The notes: generated by a model from the sequence alone, not told the origin. Counted from the stretch's first letter, positions 1 through 13,700 are shown. The stretch: 64,000 nucleotides of DNA from Viscum album (GCA_963277665.1 OY728137.1:1176166670-1176230669); one strand, 5' to 3'. Numbers and translations: made by a program.

Positions 1-2583
1 AGTGTCATTTATTTTGGATTTTTTACACTTTATTTTATCTCATGATTATCGCTGCACTTGTGGACTAATCAGTTTATGTTCTAACATTTTATGTAATCTA
101 GTATACCTTTATATACATCTCTGAAATAGCCTATGACCCTTATATATCCTCCCATACCTTCACATAACCAAACCACATCATTTTACTTTTATAAAACTCA
201 ACTCTTCTTCATTGATACACTTATATAGCTCTATTGCAGGATGAGGGACCATTACACAACCTTTCTAATAATGTTACCTGTATCTAGTAGAAAAAAACCC
301 TTACATAGAGCCCTTAATGATAAGAACGTGGTGAATGCAACATGAACTATATTTTCTTCTTCACAATACATTAATGGCCTCATAATGGAATGTCTAGGAT
401 TTACAACACCTATCACAGTGTTTCTTGGATTCATAGTGTCTCTTTATGCATACATGGCATGATAGTGGGTCAAATCCATCCTCATAGAGATGAACTCAGG
501 ATCCCAAAAGATTCCATAGAGAAATACATTGTCAGTTCAGAATTTTCGAAGGTCTGATTGACCTTGAGCATGAGCTTCCAAGACATCTAGTACAAGGAAT
601 GAATAAATGAGGTGAAACATGAATAGGGAAGGTTATATGCAAGGAAGACATCATGAAATTAGAAGTGAAATAATTTTTTTAGTTATGATGAATAGTAAAC
701 CATGAATACTTTTTCCCACATAAAATATAATACATTCAAGGATCTATTATCTTATTTTATGTGGTATACTCATCTTAGATGAGTAGCACCTGGGCCTACC
801 CACTTAGGCTTCATCCTGCCCAATGCCTTTACACACCGAGCATTCATCTAGTTTCCTCTTGAAAGTTTCTCAAAAAAACCCACCCCATGATTGGGCTATT
901 CCTCTAACATATCCATATTCCTTGATTGAGGACTGAACAACCCTATTGGTTTGATTTATCTTCCATAGTATTTGGGTGCTGAGTATATTTTTTAACTCCT
1001 CTTCGTATGATTTATTTTCCTATATTTCTAATTATTCATAAGATCTCAATTTTCGTCATTTTTGATCAAAATATAATTAAATTAAAATATGAATATAATA
1101 TATAAATTTATAAACAATTCATATGAACATAATTCATAATCATCAATGTAAATATTAATATTAGTGAACTTAATTATACAAATTCATATATAAATTTTAC
1201 CCACCATCATTTTTTGTGGTTGAGCCTAAAATGGGTATTTTGTATGATATAGATGCCATAACATATGAAATTATGAAAAAAATAAAATATGTATTTGAAT
1301 TTCATATTTGGATGATCAATAGTGAGATTTAAAGGTTCAATTGACTTTAATGGGAATGATTTGACTATAATAAACAAGTGGGATGATTGATGCAAGCTTA
1401 TATCTTAGGGAAAGAAGAATTGATCTGAGTTATTGGTGATAGATCATGGACATGGATGTTTATTTTAATAAAAATATAGTAGATACTATAGGATTATAAT
1501 GAAATTTTAGAAATTATTTTTAGGGAAGAAAAGTGGTTGAGGAAGAATGAATTACTAGATATAGTTTTGTATAGAGAATATTTCCAAGAAGAAGAAATAT
1601 ATCATTAATGCAAGATCATATTTTTTGAAGGATAACGAAATTAATACCTATATATTCAAGTGAATAGAATATATAAATTGATTCCCATAATTATTTAGAA
1701 GATAATAATTATATTAATTTCTATTATCATATTCAGTTTTTGTTGATGAATTGTAACAAATATTTATTTATTGGGAAATTGATCTTAACATAGAGGAGAT
1801 TGTCGATGTTGTGATCATTTGTTGAAAACATATAATCAAATACCTCTATAAAGAGAAGACCACATATATACCTAGAGTATTAGAATAAAAAAAGTTCATC
1901 CTAAAAAAGTATCTAATTATAATTTTTATATGCGCAATAATAATGGAAACTATATAGATCTGGGAGTGACCATCATGTTTATAAACCATGAAATCCTTAA
2001 TCAAAGTAGTGTTTAGAGTGGGAAAAAGAAGAAGTGATCCTTGGGTGAGAATTTAGAGAGACCAAAAATTTGAAAAGGTATTGATCCTTGGCATGGATTA
2101 ATCATAAAAAAATCTTATATATACCGTACAGTTTGTGGCAGTTAATTTTAGGAAACTGGAACATCTCTATGTGTATAATCCTTGAATGTATCCCAAAATG
2201 AGTGCAGTAATTAAAGTATTAGTGTCTTGGGGGATTTAAATTTATGAATTTTTTATTTAAATGTAATAGGAATCTATAAAAATTTAGATCAATCATTTTT
2301 AGTTCTTATGAGTTAAAAATATTAATACACATGAAGGTTTCAAGAAGAAATTTTTTAATTTGGGTAGTACTTTGATTCATAGCCATCTCAAATGCCTTCG
2401 AACATTCATCATAAAACATTATTCCTAATAGAAGATCGTAGAAATATTAAACTAACCCAAAATCCATGTAAAATGATTCCCATAAAATCTAAAATCAAAT
2501 AAACTAGTTTCCAAAAAGACATAATAAAAGCATTACATCATCTATATATCCTAAAAAACTCCACATCCCATTTTATTATTTTC
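1..2583. other. AT-rich DNA, no recognised gene
   Basis: No coding region, tRNA, LTR or transposase motif is recognisable here. Minus-strand reading between about 620 and 252 stays open for short stretches, but the peptides match no family I know. Base composition around 250-1000 is slightly less AT-rich than the rest, so a very old gene or transposon fragment is possible. This is the left flank and presumed insertion target of the CACTA element. Confidence 0.5.
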
Positions 2584-2586
2584 AAG
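2584..2586. repeat. Left 3-bp TSD (AAG) of the CACTA element
   Basis: AAG directly precedes the terminal CACTATAAAAAAAT. The same AAG follows the right terminus at 35786-35788. Three-bp duplications are the rule for the CACTA (En/Spm) superfamily. Three bases alone could match by chance; the transposase content between the ends supports the call. Confidence 0.6.
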
Positions 2587-2912
2587 CACTATAAAAAAAT
2601 AGATATATAGCAGCAATTTATTTATTTTATGATGGTTTAAACATCCAATACATGGTTCAATGAGGGTTTCCGAAAAACCCCTTCTAAAGTTCGTGTTGAC
2701 AGTGAACCTATGTTGGTTCTGACCATTTAGTGGTGTTTTTTTGGAAATTTTCACAGAAAATTTGTTTCATAGTAGTTTTTGTCAACTTTACCAATGGTTT
2801 CCACTACTAAAACGTAAAAAACACTAAGAAAAAAATCTCCCTTAGATATAGGTGGTTTAAAATATCTCTAAATAGTGATTAGATAGATATATCAATGGTT
2901 TAAACCACCACA
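2587..2912. repeat. CACTA left terminus with subterminal repeats
   Basis: After the terminal CACTA there are several degenerate copies of a motif close to ATGGTTTAAACC: near 2631, 2790, 2850 (reading GGTGGTTTAAAA) and 2892 (AATGGTTTAAACCACC, largely palindromic). Short repeated motifs in both orientations just inside the ends are typical binding sites of the CACTA TNPA/TNP1 protein. A TAAAAAACACT block occurs near 2816 and, inverted, near the right end at about 35700. Confidence 0.5.
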
Positions 2913-3689
2913 ATTTGTCAATTTTTTTTATAAAAAATATAGAGTTACTGAATATGAACCCCCAAAACAAAAAAACAATAACAAATATATAAATGTCCAT
3001 AATGAAAAACTCCCAAAGATGAAAATGTATATGAAATAGTCAATATTCACATTTATTAGTGTTCCAAATTCACTACTTCATGTACCATCCTAATATAAGA
3101 ACAAAAAAACAAGATAAAATTATCAAGACACAAGGAGGAACCAAAAATGGATCCCAAAACACATGATGTATATATGATACTAACCATTGGAACTACTCCT
3201 AATGTATATAATAAAAAAATATAGTATATAGGAAATATATATACCGACTATCCAGAAAAAAAACCATTCTATAAAAGAAAGTGTAGAAATTTTTAAAGAT
3301 ATGTTAAGAACTATATCATCCAACGTGCACATTATAATAAAATAACAACATGCCTAATATAGTAATTAAAAAATATTTTTAAAATCATATCAATGTTCAC
3401 CACACCCAACTATGTGATTATATAATTTTAGTTCCAGATCATCTATAAATCCAAAGTGAACCCTAATAACTACCAGATTAACTTTGATCGACACACTCTC
3501 CATATTCGTCTCCACTTCTTGATACTGACACCTGCATGAAAATTATGTTGAAAATTAAAAAGTTTTTTATATTTAAATTTAAACATAAAACCAATAAAAT
3601 TATGTGTCCTAATAAATTTTATTTTTTTATTTAACTTATCACCACCGTCTGTCAATACAATATCATTGGGAACCGATCTAGTCTTGTTT

Positions 3690-3966
3690 TAACATAATGC
3701 AATCATTTATTTTTGAAAAGTGATGACCTTTTCCTCATGAGTATTTTTATGAGTCCCCAATTACTGAATTGTGTTTTTCCTTAAAAAACCTCCATCTTAT
3801 CATCTTTAAGTATGAAGTAACTATAACCAATATTATATTCCACTTTAATCCTCGATGACCTACCAAAGACCTCAAATGGTAATGGTCCCAAACCTATCCC
3901 GCACATTCAACTAGGATGCTTCTTCCGGAGGACTTGACCAACTGGATCATCTGGGGAGACTGAGAA
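3690..3966 (-). pseudogene. TNP1/Transposase_24-like CACTA protein, C-terminal fragment
   Basis: Minus-strand reading from 3966 downward gives a Pro-Asp-Asp-Pro-Val-Gly-Gln segment, then a basic stretch, then GIGLGPLPFEVFGRSS. This matches the conserved motif of plant CACTA second-gene products (Transposase_24/TNP1, related to TNPA): acidic/Val-Gly, basic, Gly-Leu-Gly-x-Gly-Pro-x-Pro, Phe-Gly. One stop interrupts it where Arg is usual. A Lys/Glu-rich tail follows with frame changes. TNP1/TNPA proteins bind subterminal repeats and assist TNP2. The N-terminal part of the same gene is at 28.6-28.8 kb, on the far side of element B, so the gene was split by that insertion. Confidence 0.6.
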
Positions 3967-4216
3967 GGACAATGTCAGATTATAATACCATTTTTTAAAT
4001 TTTATCTATAAATAAAATATTAGTCATATTCTAAGCAATAAATATTAACTTAGGGACAACTGAAAACATGTTATTTCAATAAAAAATGAATTTAAACCCT
4101 AACTTGTTTTAAAAGATCATTAATATAACTCCTATCATATTTTATATGAACATACAACCAAAGTTCTATTTAAGATACTTCGATCCCCAAATTATTTGAT
4201 TACATTAAACAAATAT

Positions 4217-4221
4217 TAATC
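4217..4221. repeat. Left 5-bp TSD (TAATC) of element B
   Basis: TAATC directly precedes the LTR start TGTAACAC. An identical TAATC follows the 3' LTR at 28025-28029. An exact 5-bp match 23.8 kb apart fixes both ends of element B. Confidence 0.9.
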
Positions 4222-5401
4222 TGTAACACACCAAGATTTCATGGCATGTTTCTTTTTAAATAAATTTTATACCTTGTGTTGTACAAAATACTGAGTTTTT
4301 GCACACTATGATCTATCAATTTATCCATTTAATAAGAAGTAATGAATAGTATTAATCACATTATGAAATTTATATCTTTAAAAATAAAATTAATTTTTTA
4401 TTTTAGAATTTAAAAATTAGATTAGGGTGAATTTTTCATATTTTTCTATAAAGTTTTTTTTGAGGAATATTGAAAAATACTCCATTGTAGTTAGAAACTA
4501 ACGTTTTCTTTCAAATAATTTTTATATATTAAATTTATTTTTAAAGTAAAAATATATCAATAATACATATATTTATTTAATTTAGGTTTTATGAATCTTT
4601 TTTATATTGAAATTAGTTATAAAAACATAATAATCTTTTGAACGTATCTTTTACCCACCTTATAGACACATCAACGATATTATAATTAAACGTAATTTGA
4701 CCACTTTTGTGAATTGAATTTTAAAAAATATTAAAAAATGGCTGTAATTAGTATGAAATTTTTGATCTAACAGTATCAACTTCTTTTTTTTTTTGAATAT
4801 TAGCTTTAGTAATTCTTTATTTATTTACCAAGGTTAAGAGTTAATCAGGTAATTAAAGGTAAAAAATAATATAATATTATTATCAAATTACCATACCACA
4901 TGTACTAATATTATTGGATATGTGTGTTTCGACCAAAATCAACCCTAGGATGAAAATATGATCTTTTTTAAGACACTTTTGTTAGAATATTACATTTATT
5001 ATATATTATTTAAAGAAGACTTAAAAAGGTCATATTCAAATTTTAATTACTATATAATTTTTAATATGAGGTTATATAAGTGATATGGTAGACTATAAAT
5101 AGTATTTAGAATGATAGTATGTTAATCTACATCATAGTAATATATTTATTATTTTATAAAATAAATAATTAAATTAAATGGTGACACAATGATGGTGCAG
5201 TAATTGATTTTTAATGGAAATATCAAATAAATGATATTAAAAATATTAAAGTAAATAATATTTGAATTATTTAAGGTTCCCCACAATTGTTTGAGATGAA
5301 TAATTTATGTTAAGAGTATATTCAATGATTTTTTTTGAAGTTATATTTATGTTTGGAAAGATTATAGACCTCTAGCCTCTCTCAAAGATGGAGACAACCT
5401 C

Positions 5402-6797
5402 TTGGATAATGAAGAGGACATAGATAATCATGCTGTCTCCTACATTGAATCCTTAATAAACGGACCTAGAACGAAAAAGGATATCATTCATGATATCATT
5501 CTAAAAATTTTTACTCATGTTGATAACACTTTTTTCATTGGGGTTCTCCTTAATCATGAAATCAGAGACACGATCTTCAGATTAAATCATGACAGTGCCC
5601 CAGGTCCTGAAGGTTTTAATAATGGGTTCAATAAAATATATTGGGATATCATCCAAACTGATCTTTGAAAAATCATTAAGACATTATTTCCTAGTGGAAT
5701 CTTACCCCGTGGGTTGAATTCCCAATTCCTTACTTTGATCCCTAAGATAGATAATGCCTCTAAAATTTATCTCTTTCAACCCGTAGTGCTTACCAACACT
5801 ATTTATAAAATTATCTCCAAAATGATTGCAAATAGACTTACCACTATCATAGAAAAAATTATCTCCTAGAATCAATTTGGGGTTTTCAAGGGAAGTTCCA
5901 TCCAAGACTTTATTTGTCTTTCCTCTGAATGAACTAACATGTTGAACACTAAAAATAGAGGTGGTAACATATCCATACAACATGATATTAGGAAATCCTT
6001 TGACATTATGTATTGGAATTTCATCTTCAATGTTTTACAAGGCTTTATATTCCAAAATATCTTCATATCTATAATTAAAACCCTCTTTAACTCAGTGTAC
6101 ATTTCTATCTTGATCAATGGATCTCCTAGAGGCTACTTCAATTGCTCCAAAGGTGTTAGAAAAATTGACCACCTATCTGCAATCCATTTTTCTATTCTAG
6201 AGGACTATTTAAATCATCTCCTCACTCGACTGGTTGACCCTAACAAGCCTAAAACTATTCTTGCTTACAATAATTTTAATCCTCCCACTCAACTTCTTTA
6301 TGTAGATGACATCATTATTTTCATAAATGGTGATTAAAGGAACTTCAAAACTCTCAGAACTACTATCACTAACTAAGAGGAGGTCTTGGGTCAAGTCATT
6401 GGCTGGCACAAATCCACCATCTACTTTGGGAAAAAAGTTTCTGCCATGTAGAAAAAATGGTATCATTAATGAGCTTGGAATAAAAAAAGGTAATATTCCC
6501 TTCAAATACATTGGGGTTCCCATATTCTGGGGTAGACCCAAAGAAAGCTACATCTTGAACATTGTTGATCAAATTATTAATTATATTTCCACTTGGAAGG
6601 GAAAATATATTTCCATGGTGGGGAGAGTCTGTCTGGTCAAGTATGTAATTTTTTCAAAATTGGTCTACTCTATGATGGTCTATAATTGGCTGGATGGTCT
6701 TATTAAAAAATTGAATGTTTACATAAATAAAATTATTTGGATTGGATGTACTATTGATAAAATAACTTTTGACTATTCCTTGTATTTCTTGTTATAA
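5402..6797 (+). pseudogene. LINE ORF2 reverse transcriptase (degraded)
   Basis: The reading shifts between frames but keeps the plant LINE RT block order. HDSAPGPEGF with a following Trp-Asp-Ile is block 1. Pro-Val-Val-Leu-Thr-Asn then IYKIISKMIANRL is block 2. NQFGVFKGSSIQD comes next. HDIRKSFD is the first catalytic-Asp block. LINGSPRGYF then GVRKIDHLSA follows, normally GxRQGDPLSP. LLYVDDIIIF carries the Asp-Asp pair. Later GIKKGNIPFKYIGVP is the thumb-like region. Both Asp of the VDD box remain. Several stops and at least three frame changes make it inactive. The N-terminal endonuclease is absent because of the 5' truncation. Confidence 0.85.
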
Positions 6798-7204
6798 ACC
6801 TTTATACAAGGGTTGTCTTGGAATAAAAAACATAAAACACTGTAACGAGTCCCTAAAAGATAGATTAACTTGGAACTTAATTCATAATGACTCCCCCTCG
6901 ATTGCACCCATGAAAAGTAGGTTCCTTAACAGATTAACTTGAAACACGATTCATAATGACTGGACAAGTGTTCCTCTTATCTCTTTGATCCCACCCAACC
7001 ATTCCACTGAAAATATAAACAACACTGTTAGAAATGTTCTTAATTATCATATTGATACCCTTCGTGATAATTTAGGTCAAATTATTGATAATTACATATT
7101 TTCTATCTCGGAGGATCTCTTGATTTGGGAACCTGTTCACAATGGGTTACTAAATTCAATAATTTCTATAACAACTCCTTCCATAATTCCAAAACCAACT
7201 TCAG

Positions 7205-7480
7205 ATGGATAAAATTATTTGAAAATTCCTGGATTAAAACTTCAAGAATGAATCTCATTTGGAATCATACCTATATTAGAGATCCCACAGATTATGGCTT
7301 GAAAATTTTAGGGATCCATCAATGCTCTAAATGTCGTCTTTATAATCAACATGGAGAAGATAATAATCATTTATTTCTGTCTTGGGATACTACCACTCCT
7401 CTTTGGAACTATATTTTTAACATCTTTGATTGCATATGGCCGATCCTTGACTCTGTCAATGTCCATCTAAAACATTGTGT
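7205..7480 (+). pseudogene. LINE ORF2 zf-RVT region (degraded)
   Basis: The reading contains CSKCRLYNQHGEDNNHLFL and then Ser-Trp-Asp and Leu-Trp-Asn. This is the cysteine/histidine cluster that follows the RT in plant LINEs (CxxC, HLF, then usually Cys before a LW motif). The last cysteine reads Trp here. It connects the RT at 5.4-6.8 kb with the RNase H at 7.77 kb in the same order as intact plant L1 elements. Confidence 0.7.
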
Positions 7481-7764
7481 AGTTATGGATAACTCCCAAC
7501 AAATCGAGAACATGTTTCATACAGGGGTTACAAAGAATATTCATGTGATCTGGTATGATAGAAATGAAACTATTCACAATAATTTTTCACTCAAAATTAA
7601 TGCAGTTAAAATAAGGATTATAATTTCTATTCGGGAAGTTGTGTTGATTCAGAGAGGGAGCTACAACAACTCTTTGTCTGGTTTTATAACCCTGATATGT
7701 CTTGGGTTTGATTCCATTTTTACCCATCCACAACACAAGTTTGAGGTTTTATGGAGACCTTAGA

Positions 7765-8243
7765 TCAAAAAATGGATTAAAATCAATGTGGATGGTGCCT
7801 CTAAAGGATATAAAAGTCACACCGGATGTTGCTCCATCTTTAGAAATCATCTTGGTTAGATCGTTGGGTTCTTTTTTGGAGGTTATGGTATTTCAACCTC
7901 TCTGGAAGCCAAAATGCTGAGTGTGATTCATGCCATCTATTTCACCATACACCAAGGTTGGAACAAATTGTGTATTGAATGTGATTCTATAACTGTAGTT
8001 CATACAATTTGGAATGGGGCGATTCATACCGATTACTACACGTTAGATGAATTTTCTCCATTCTCTCTAATACAACAACTACATTGAAACCTATACCTAC
8101 TATGAAAAGAATATGGTTGCAGATGGTCTCACCAATAAATGGGTTTCACAAGACATAACCTGTATTGATGAGCTCCAAGAAAATTTTCTTCCTCTACATG
8201 TAAAATATTGCAATATTATCCCCTCTTTTAGACTCATGTAATC
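7765..8243 (+). pseudogene. LINE-encoded RNase H domain (degraded)
   Basis: Reading across two frames recovers IKINVDGASKG (first Asp), the Leu-Glu-Ala-Lys segment (Glu), CIECDSITVV (second Asp) and VADGLTNKWVSQD (fourth acidic residue). This is the plant-LINE type RNase H (RVT_3) that removes RNA from the RNA-DNA hybrid. All four acidic positions are still visible, but frameshifts near 7860 and 8090 break the domain. It sits at the C-terminus of ORF2, just before the 3' UTR. Confidence 0.75.
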
Positions 8244-9051
8244 TCTCTTTTTTAAATAAAATTTTCTTTGGCCATTTGAACAAAGCCCCAACTTCTTAAA
8301 AAAATAGATTAATTAAGGGTAAATCAAAAATATATGATTTAAAATAAAACTAAAACCAGTAAAAACATTATTGGATGATGTAGATTCTACACTTTTCACA
8401 ATATGATTTTTTGAGTTTTTTAATGGACACTTTTTCATGAAAAAAAATTATATATTATTTAAATCAACGATAGTTACAAAATATCACTATCTTGTATTTA
8501 ATATCATTTATGTGTCCACAAAGGGCCAAAATCATGATATGAACGAATATAAATATCTATTTTCATATAAATGAAATTATTTTCAACAAATAAATTTATT
8601 TTTAATATTTAGAAGTTATATAATTTTCTTAAATATCTCTTTAATTTTAAAACAATATTTATTTAATTAGCACAAAAATATAATAAATGATTTTAATAAT
8701 ATTAATTTTTACATAGTTTGTATTATTTAATGTTTATAATGAATTTAATAGATCTATATTACATATTATAGATGCTTTAAATCTTTATATTATAATTCCC
8801 ACTTTTTCTTGTGGTAATTTAATTAAAATTAAATAAATATTATTAAATTTAACAAAAATGATATCTTGTTAAATTAATTTATTATAAAATTATTTAAAAT
8901 TAAAAATATGTTAAATAATCACAAGGGTATATGATATGGTCGATAATGTATTCTAATTTTCATTTATGGGAAATTTGTAAATATTTAGATATAATAATCT
9001 TATTTTATTTTAATATTTTTGAGAGTTTCTTAAAGTTCCCCACCCCTCTCT

Positions 9052-9059
9052 TATAAAAG
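9052..9059 (+). promoter_or_regulatory. TATA box of the element B 5' LTR
   Basis: TATAAAAG follows a C/T-rich stretch (CACCCCTCTCT). The same arrangement occurs in the B 3' LTR (25813) and in both A LTRs (39919 and 60152). This conserved position across four LTRs marks the likely U3/R boundary. Confidence 0.7.
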
Positions 9060-9395
9060 GAAACCTCACCTCCTCTTTTATTCACACCTCTAAATCCATG
9101 TGGATTGTCCAAACCATATAAATTCATCCTCCCAACATTCCACACATCATCTTAGAATCCCTAAATTGGGAGGAAATCTTAACTAAAAAGTTCTTTTGGG
9201 AAAATAAAAAAGAGACACTCAAAGAAGAGGTAATTGTTTTTCCAATTAAATTCAATTTCTTTTCTTCTTCTGCAACCTATTCATATTTTGTTTCAATAAT
9301 AAAGTAACAAATATGTTATAAAATACATTATGAGATGTTATTATGATTATGGGACAACCATATTTATACTTTTACTCATCATATGAATTACCATA

Positions 9396-9636
9396 TCACC
9401 ATGCGTGCATATGTACGATTTACGATCTCCAAACCATGGTGTAAATTTATATTCAAAACTAATTTATTTGGACGGTTATAATAATGAGTATAATGGATAT
9501 AAATAATGAATATGACATGAAAAATATTCTTTATAATTAATATACCCTGAAATTTCATACCATTTAGCCATTAAGGGAATGATACCACCGCTCGTGTGTA
9601 TGTACGACCTGCCGTCTGCACGACGTGATGCGATTA
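9396..9636 (+). promoter_or_regulatory. Twin CpG-rich motifs downstream of the TATA box (B, 5' LTR)
   Basis: Two related blocks, about 9396-9446 and 9586-9636, share the order ATCACC/CCACCG, GYGTRYGTACGA, CGTCT/GATCT and a hairpin-like CACGACGTG or CCAAACCATGG. Equivalent pairs are in the B 3' LTR (26156, 26347) and both A LTRs (40262/40448 and 60494/60680). The function is unknown; see findings. Confidence 0.55.
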
Positions 9637-10585
9637 ATTCTCTACTAAAACCATATAATAATGTCTATAAAAATTTATATAATGAATTAATATAATTTTT
9701 ACGAATTTAATATCTTTCTTGATATGAAGAATATATATCCTATTAATAAATAAACAAGACTTACCTAACAAAATAAACATAATGAAATGAAGAAGTTTAC
9801 ACCAGAAATAATGATAATAATGGAATATTATTAAGAAAATGATATAAGAGGATCGTATATGATATAATAAATAATGGATACAATTATTTTTAAACTTAAT
9901 AACATTATTTAACCATTATACAGAAAGTTAACACACCCTCAACTAAAAGAGAGTACAAGGAAAGTGTTTATTTCCATGTTTTCTAAAAATTTATTTCAAA
10001 ATATTATTTCTATTACTTTTAAACAGTTTAAAGGAAATTTTAACCATGTACATATTTTAATTAATTTTTTTAAAAGGACTATTTTTGTCATTTTCCAAAC
10101 AGGTTACTTGATAGCCTTTTCGACAATATTACGAAGTTACTTTCAAAAGGAATGTTTTATTTTATAATTACATGATGTTTTAAATAGGTTATTTCAAAAT
10201 AAAAAGAGTATTTCTCTCAAAATGTTTCAATGATTTTATTAAAGTATTTTCAACTATGTCAAAATCCTTTTTTGAATCTTATGTTTGATTGAGTTTGATT
10301 TATTATTAAAAAATATATCATATTTTATTGAAGGGTTTATGATATGTTTGACCATGAATATGATATTTTGATAAAAATAATGGTTTATAGTTAAATTATT
10401 AACGTTTAATATGGTATTTTTAAAACAAAGGTTTGTGTTATTCATCAACCTTTTCATAAGAGGAATGAATAAGACATAATAAGTAACAGGCAAGGCTTGC
10501 TACTTCCCCTCGATGCATCAGTAGGTCTCATGAGACAAACTAGTTTTGGTTTTTACCCTTTTATGTATGGTCTTTGAATAAGGCC

Positions 10586-10590
10586 TTGAC
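10586..10590. repeat. Left 5-bp TSD (TTGAC) of element C
   Basis: TTGAC precedes the left end of C and an exact copy follows the right end at 21820-21824. In the uninterrupted 3' LTR of B the site reads once, CCTTGACAATGG near 27503, so the empty site confirms the insertion. Confidence 0.92.
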
Positions 10591-13500
10591 TATAGTGACC
10601 ACAAACTTTTACACATTTAATTACATGATTTTAAGCATCACATTACCTCATATTTCAAGCCAAGGATTGTAAAGTCTAGTGTATTAGAAGACTAGGTACA
10701 TAAAACTAAAAACATGGGACTAAATGAAACATTTATTTATTTAATATTCATAAATATCTACTAACTTCCATTGTGATCATACACCTTCATAGGATAACCA
10801 AGGGATAACATGAAAAAATGTATGAGATCAAAGCCTCATAAGAGAATAAGCATAATAATAAAGCTTTATCATATGGGTTAGAAGGAATGACATAATGATA
10901 TAAAAAGGAATGGAACACATTAAACCATAACATATCAAAATGAGATCATATAAAAATGGAGTCATAATAACATGTTATAAAAATAAAACATGAATTAACA
11001 CGATTTGAGGCTCATTTCACATAGGGGAGCATAAGTCAAGGTTAACCACCATGATCATTTCACATGGCAGTATGAGTCAAGGCTAACCACTAAGACCATT
11101 TCACATAATGTCTCATGAGACTCAACTTTATCCAATAACTTGGAGCGCTATTTGGATTCAACCATCACAACATGTTCATGAATATTATTTCCACATATAT
11201 AATCATACCTAATCAATAATACATAAATATAAGGGTTACCCATGGAAGGAATTGGGTATCATAATAATGTCAAAAAGGATAATAAATGCGAGTATACTAA
11301 AAATGTCCATTAAGGAAAGGAATTAAAACATACATGGAAATTCATATGGTAGAATAGGAATATATTGTGGTATGTTATTTCAAATAGAAGTGAAAATATT
11401 TAACAATAGTATTTAAGAAATTTTATCCTTATAACATTTTAATGTTGTTTTAAGGAAAATACTAAGGACCATTTAAAATAGGAAGTGGAATAATATTTTT
11501 AATAAAAACAGAAATGAAGAAAAAGGTTTTCATTATAAGGAAGAAGATTTTTTAAAAACAATATTTTCTTAAAATATATTTTAGAGTGCACTTGAAATTG
11601 GGTAATAATTCGTGAAGTTCCCCTAAAACGGGTTTGCTTATCGGTAATTATTAAAGAGGGAATCATTTAAAAACATATATATCTCTAAAGTAAAATGATG
11701 AATGGATCTTGATAAATGAGTTTTTATAATATAAATAGAATTTATAATATGAATATAAAAATAAAATATAACTTCATTTGGGAAAAAATAATGATAGAGC
11801 AACTAGAAGGAATAAAAGAGGTTCAGGTAGAATCCCTTACCTTAAGTCTAAGAGCGTCCTTCACTTGATTGTAATGTCTAGTATATCCAATTGAAGTTAA
11901 TTATTTAACATTTTAATAACCAATTATTTATGTAATTGATTTATTATAACCTATTTGAGTTCATTAATGAACTTTTTGGTGGGTTAAGATGTTCAATTTC
12001 ATTATTTGTTTCATTAGTTTTCATGATTGGTTTACATATATACATGTATGGACATACATGTGAGATGAGAATCATTATCTGGAATTGGTGTCAGATGTTA
12101 TTAGTTAACATATAGTATATTACATGGTTATAAAATTCATTTGTACTTTTTGAGTCAAGATGAATCACTATATAAATCTTTAATGATAACCGTTTGGGCT
12201 AATTAGCGGTTTTTGATCACATTAAACACATTTTGATTTATAAATTAATATCATGTGTATAAAAGATTACAGAACATTAAATTAGAAATAACAAATATAT
12301 TACAGTCTGGTTAAACCATGAAAATGATTTCATGACTTGAATTGAATATGGTCATAGAAATTGAAAACCCATCTTCCTTGAATGTGAGATATTAACACAT
12401 CTCAGATGGTGTTTTGATTTATAGAATAAATGGAGGGTAAAAGAGAGATACAGACGAATTACTCAATTATAATTAAAAAATTATTGTAGATGTATGGTAC
12501 TGAAGTTATCATAAATTTTGGGTGAAATTATGTGAGGAAAGAAGAAGAAAAGAATGCAACTTTAAAGAAAATAAAATAAATTAAAATAGGAATTTACCTC
12601 TTGAATATATCTTCCATGAGATCCTATTTAGGGGAGAGGATTTGATCTTTTTTAGAGACCAAGGGATGTTAGACGTGGGGTGGAGATTGGTAGAATATTT
12701 TAGCATAATTTAGATGAGGCACAGGGCTTGAGAGAAGTGAAGAATAGAGGTAAAGAGGGGTGGTATTTATAGTGGAGGATGGGAGGGGTTTCCCATTATT
12801 TTAATCATTAGTTTACTATTTTTATCAAGAAAATGAATAGTATTGATTATTGTGACCAAAAAATTTAAATAGATCACATGATCTTGAAACAATGGCCATT
12901 CACATTATCCATGACTCAAGCATGATGCAAAAATTCATTTATTTTGCATTTATCGTAAATTATCATACTTCACTATTCACAAAAATTCCAGTATTTTAGA
13001 AAAATCTCAAAAATACACCCCAACCATTTTTTACGCAAAGAATTCAAAAATGAAATCCATTTTATGAAAATAATTTTTTAATTTTGTGAAATTTTATTTC
13101 TAAATAGAATCATAATTTACTTGAAAAAGTACAATTTTTAAAATTAAAACTGCTTTTCTAACACTTTGAAAAATTAATTAAGGTCTCCTAAAATTATCAT
13201 ATGATCATAAGTTATCAAAATAATTATTTATGTGTACCTTTTATGAAAATAAAATTTCTTTTAAATTATTAAATTAATCATACAATTTTAATTAAATATT
13301 CATGACTCACAAAAATACCAACACTATGATATAATTATATCATATTGTCACTTATAATATGGATAAATTTTATTGATAATTTCATTGGTAAGTTTACTTA
13401 TTCACTTAGACGATTTACTATTCATAAGATCCATAATACTATTCATAAGGGTAACATTACAATTCATAAGTGTCAGTTACTATTCACCAAAAATAAATTT

Positions 13501-13700
13501 TGTCTTATAGGAGTCCAAAAATATTACTGATCGCAACCGTGTATGTCATATTTTTTAACATCAAATCATAGAGGTGACAATATTATGTTTAAAGGTCACA
13601 TGGTACTTAATAGTTCATTGTGCTGTGATTACAGTTGATTATACTACATGACATAATTATAAGAAGGTAATTTCTATCTATTAAACTTTGGATCGTAACA
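10591..13700 (-). repeat. 3' LTR of element C
   Basis: It runs (minus strand) from TGTTACGATCC at 13700 to GGTCACTATA at 10591. It is 3110 bp and aligns along its length with 18787-21819. It ends in TA rather than CA, as in element A. A TATA-like CTATAAATACC lies near 12765-12772 (minus strand), and a GAG/GTAAAT donor-like site at 12597. Confidence 0.88.

Larger units (their letters stand above)
5355..8308 (+). mobile_element. 5'-truncated plant LINE (L1-type) in the LTR of element B
   Basis: The segment begins inside ORF2, after where the endonuclease would be, and runs through reverse transcriptase, a zinc-finger RVT region and an RNase H domain to a 3' end near a short A-run (CTTAAAAAAAT) after GGCCATTTGAACAAAGCCCC. 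B-type LTR sequence lies on both sides. 5' truncation and a 3' A-run are hallmarks of target-primed LINE integration. Target duplications are not evident; instead LTR sequence appears to have been lost at the site. Confidence 0.82.

Noticed and set aside
252..620. Possible host gene fragment on the minus strand
   Set aside because: Short, with stops and no recognisable motif; could not be separated from chance.
2802..2830. CACTACTAAAACG as the left end of the CACTA transposon
   Set aside because: CACTATAAAAAAAT at 2587 fits the terminus better, has matching AAG flanks and lies outside all subterminal repeats.
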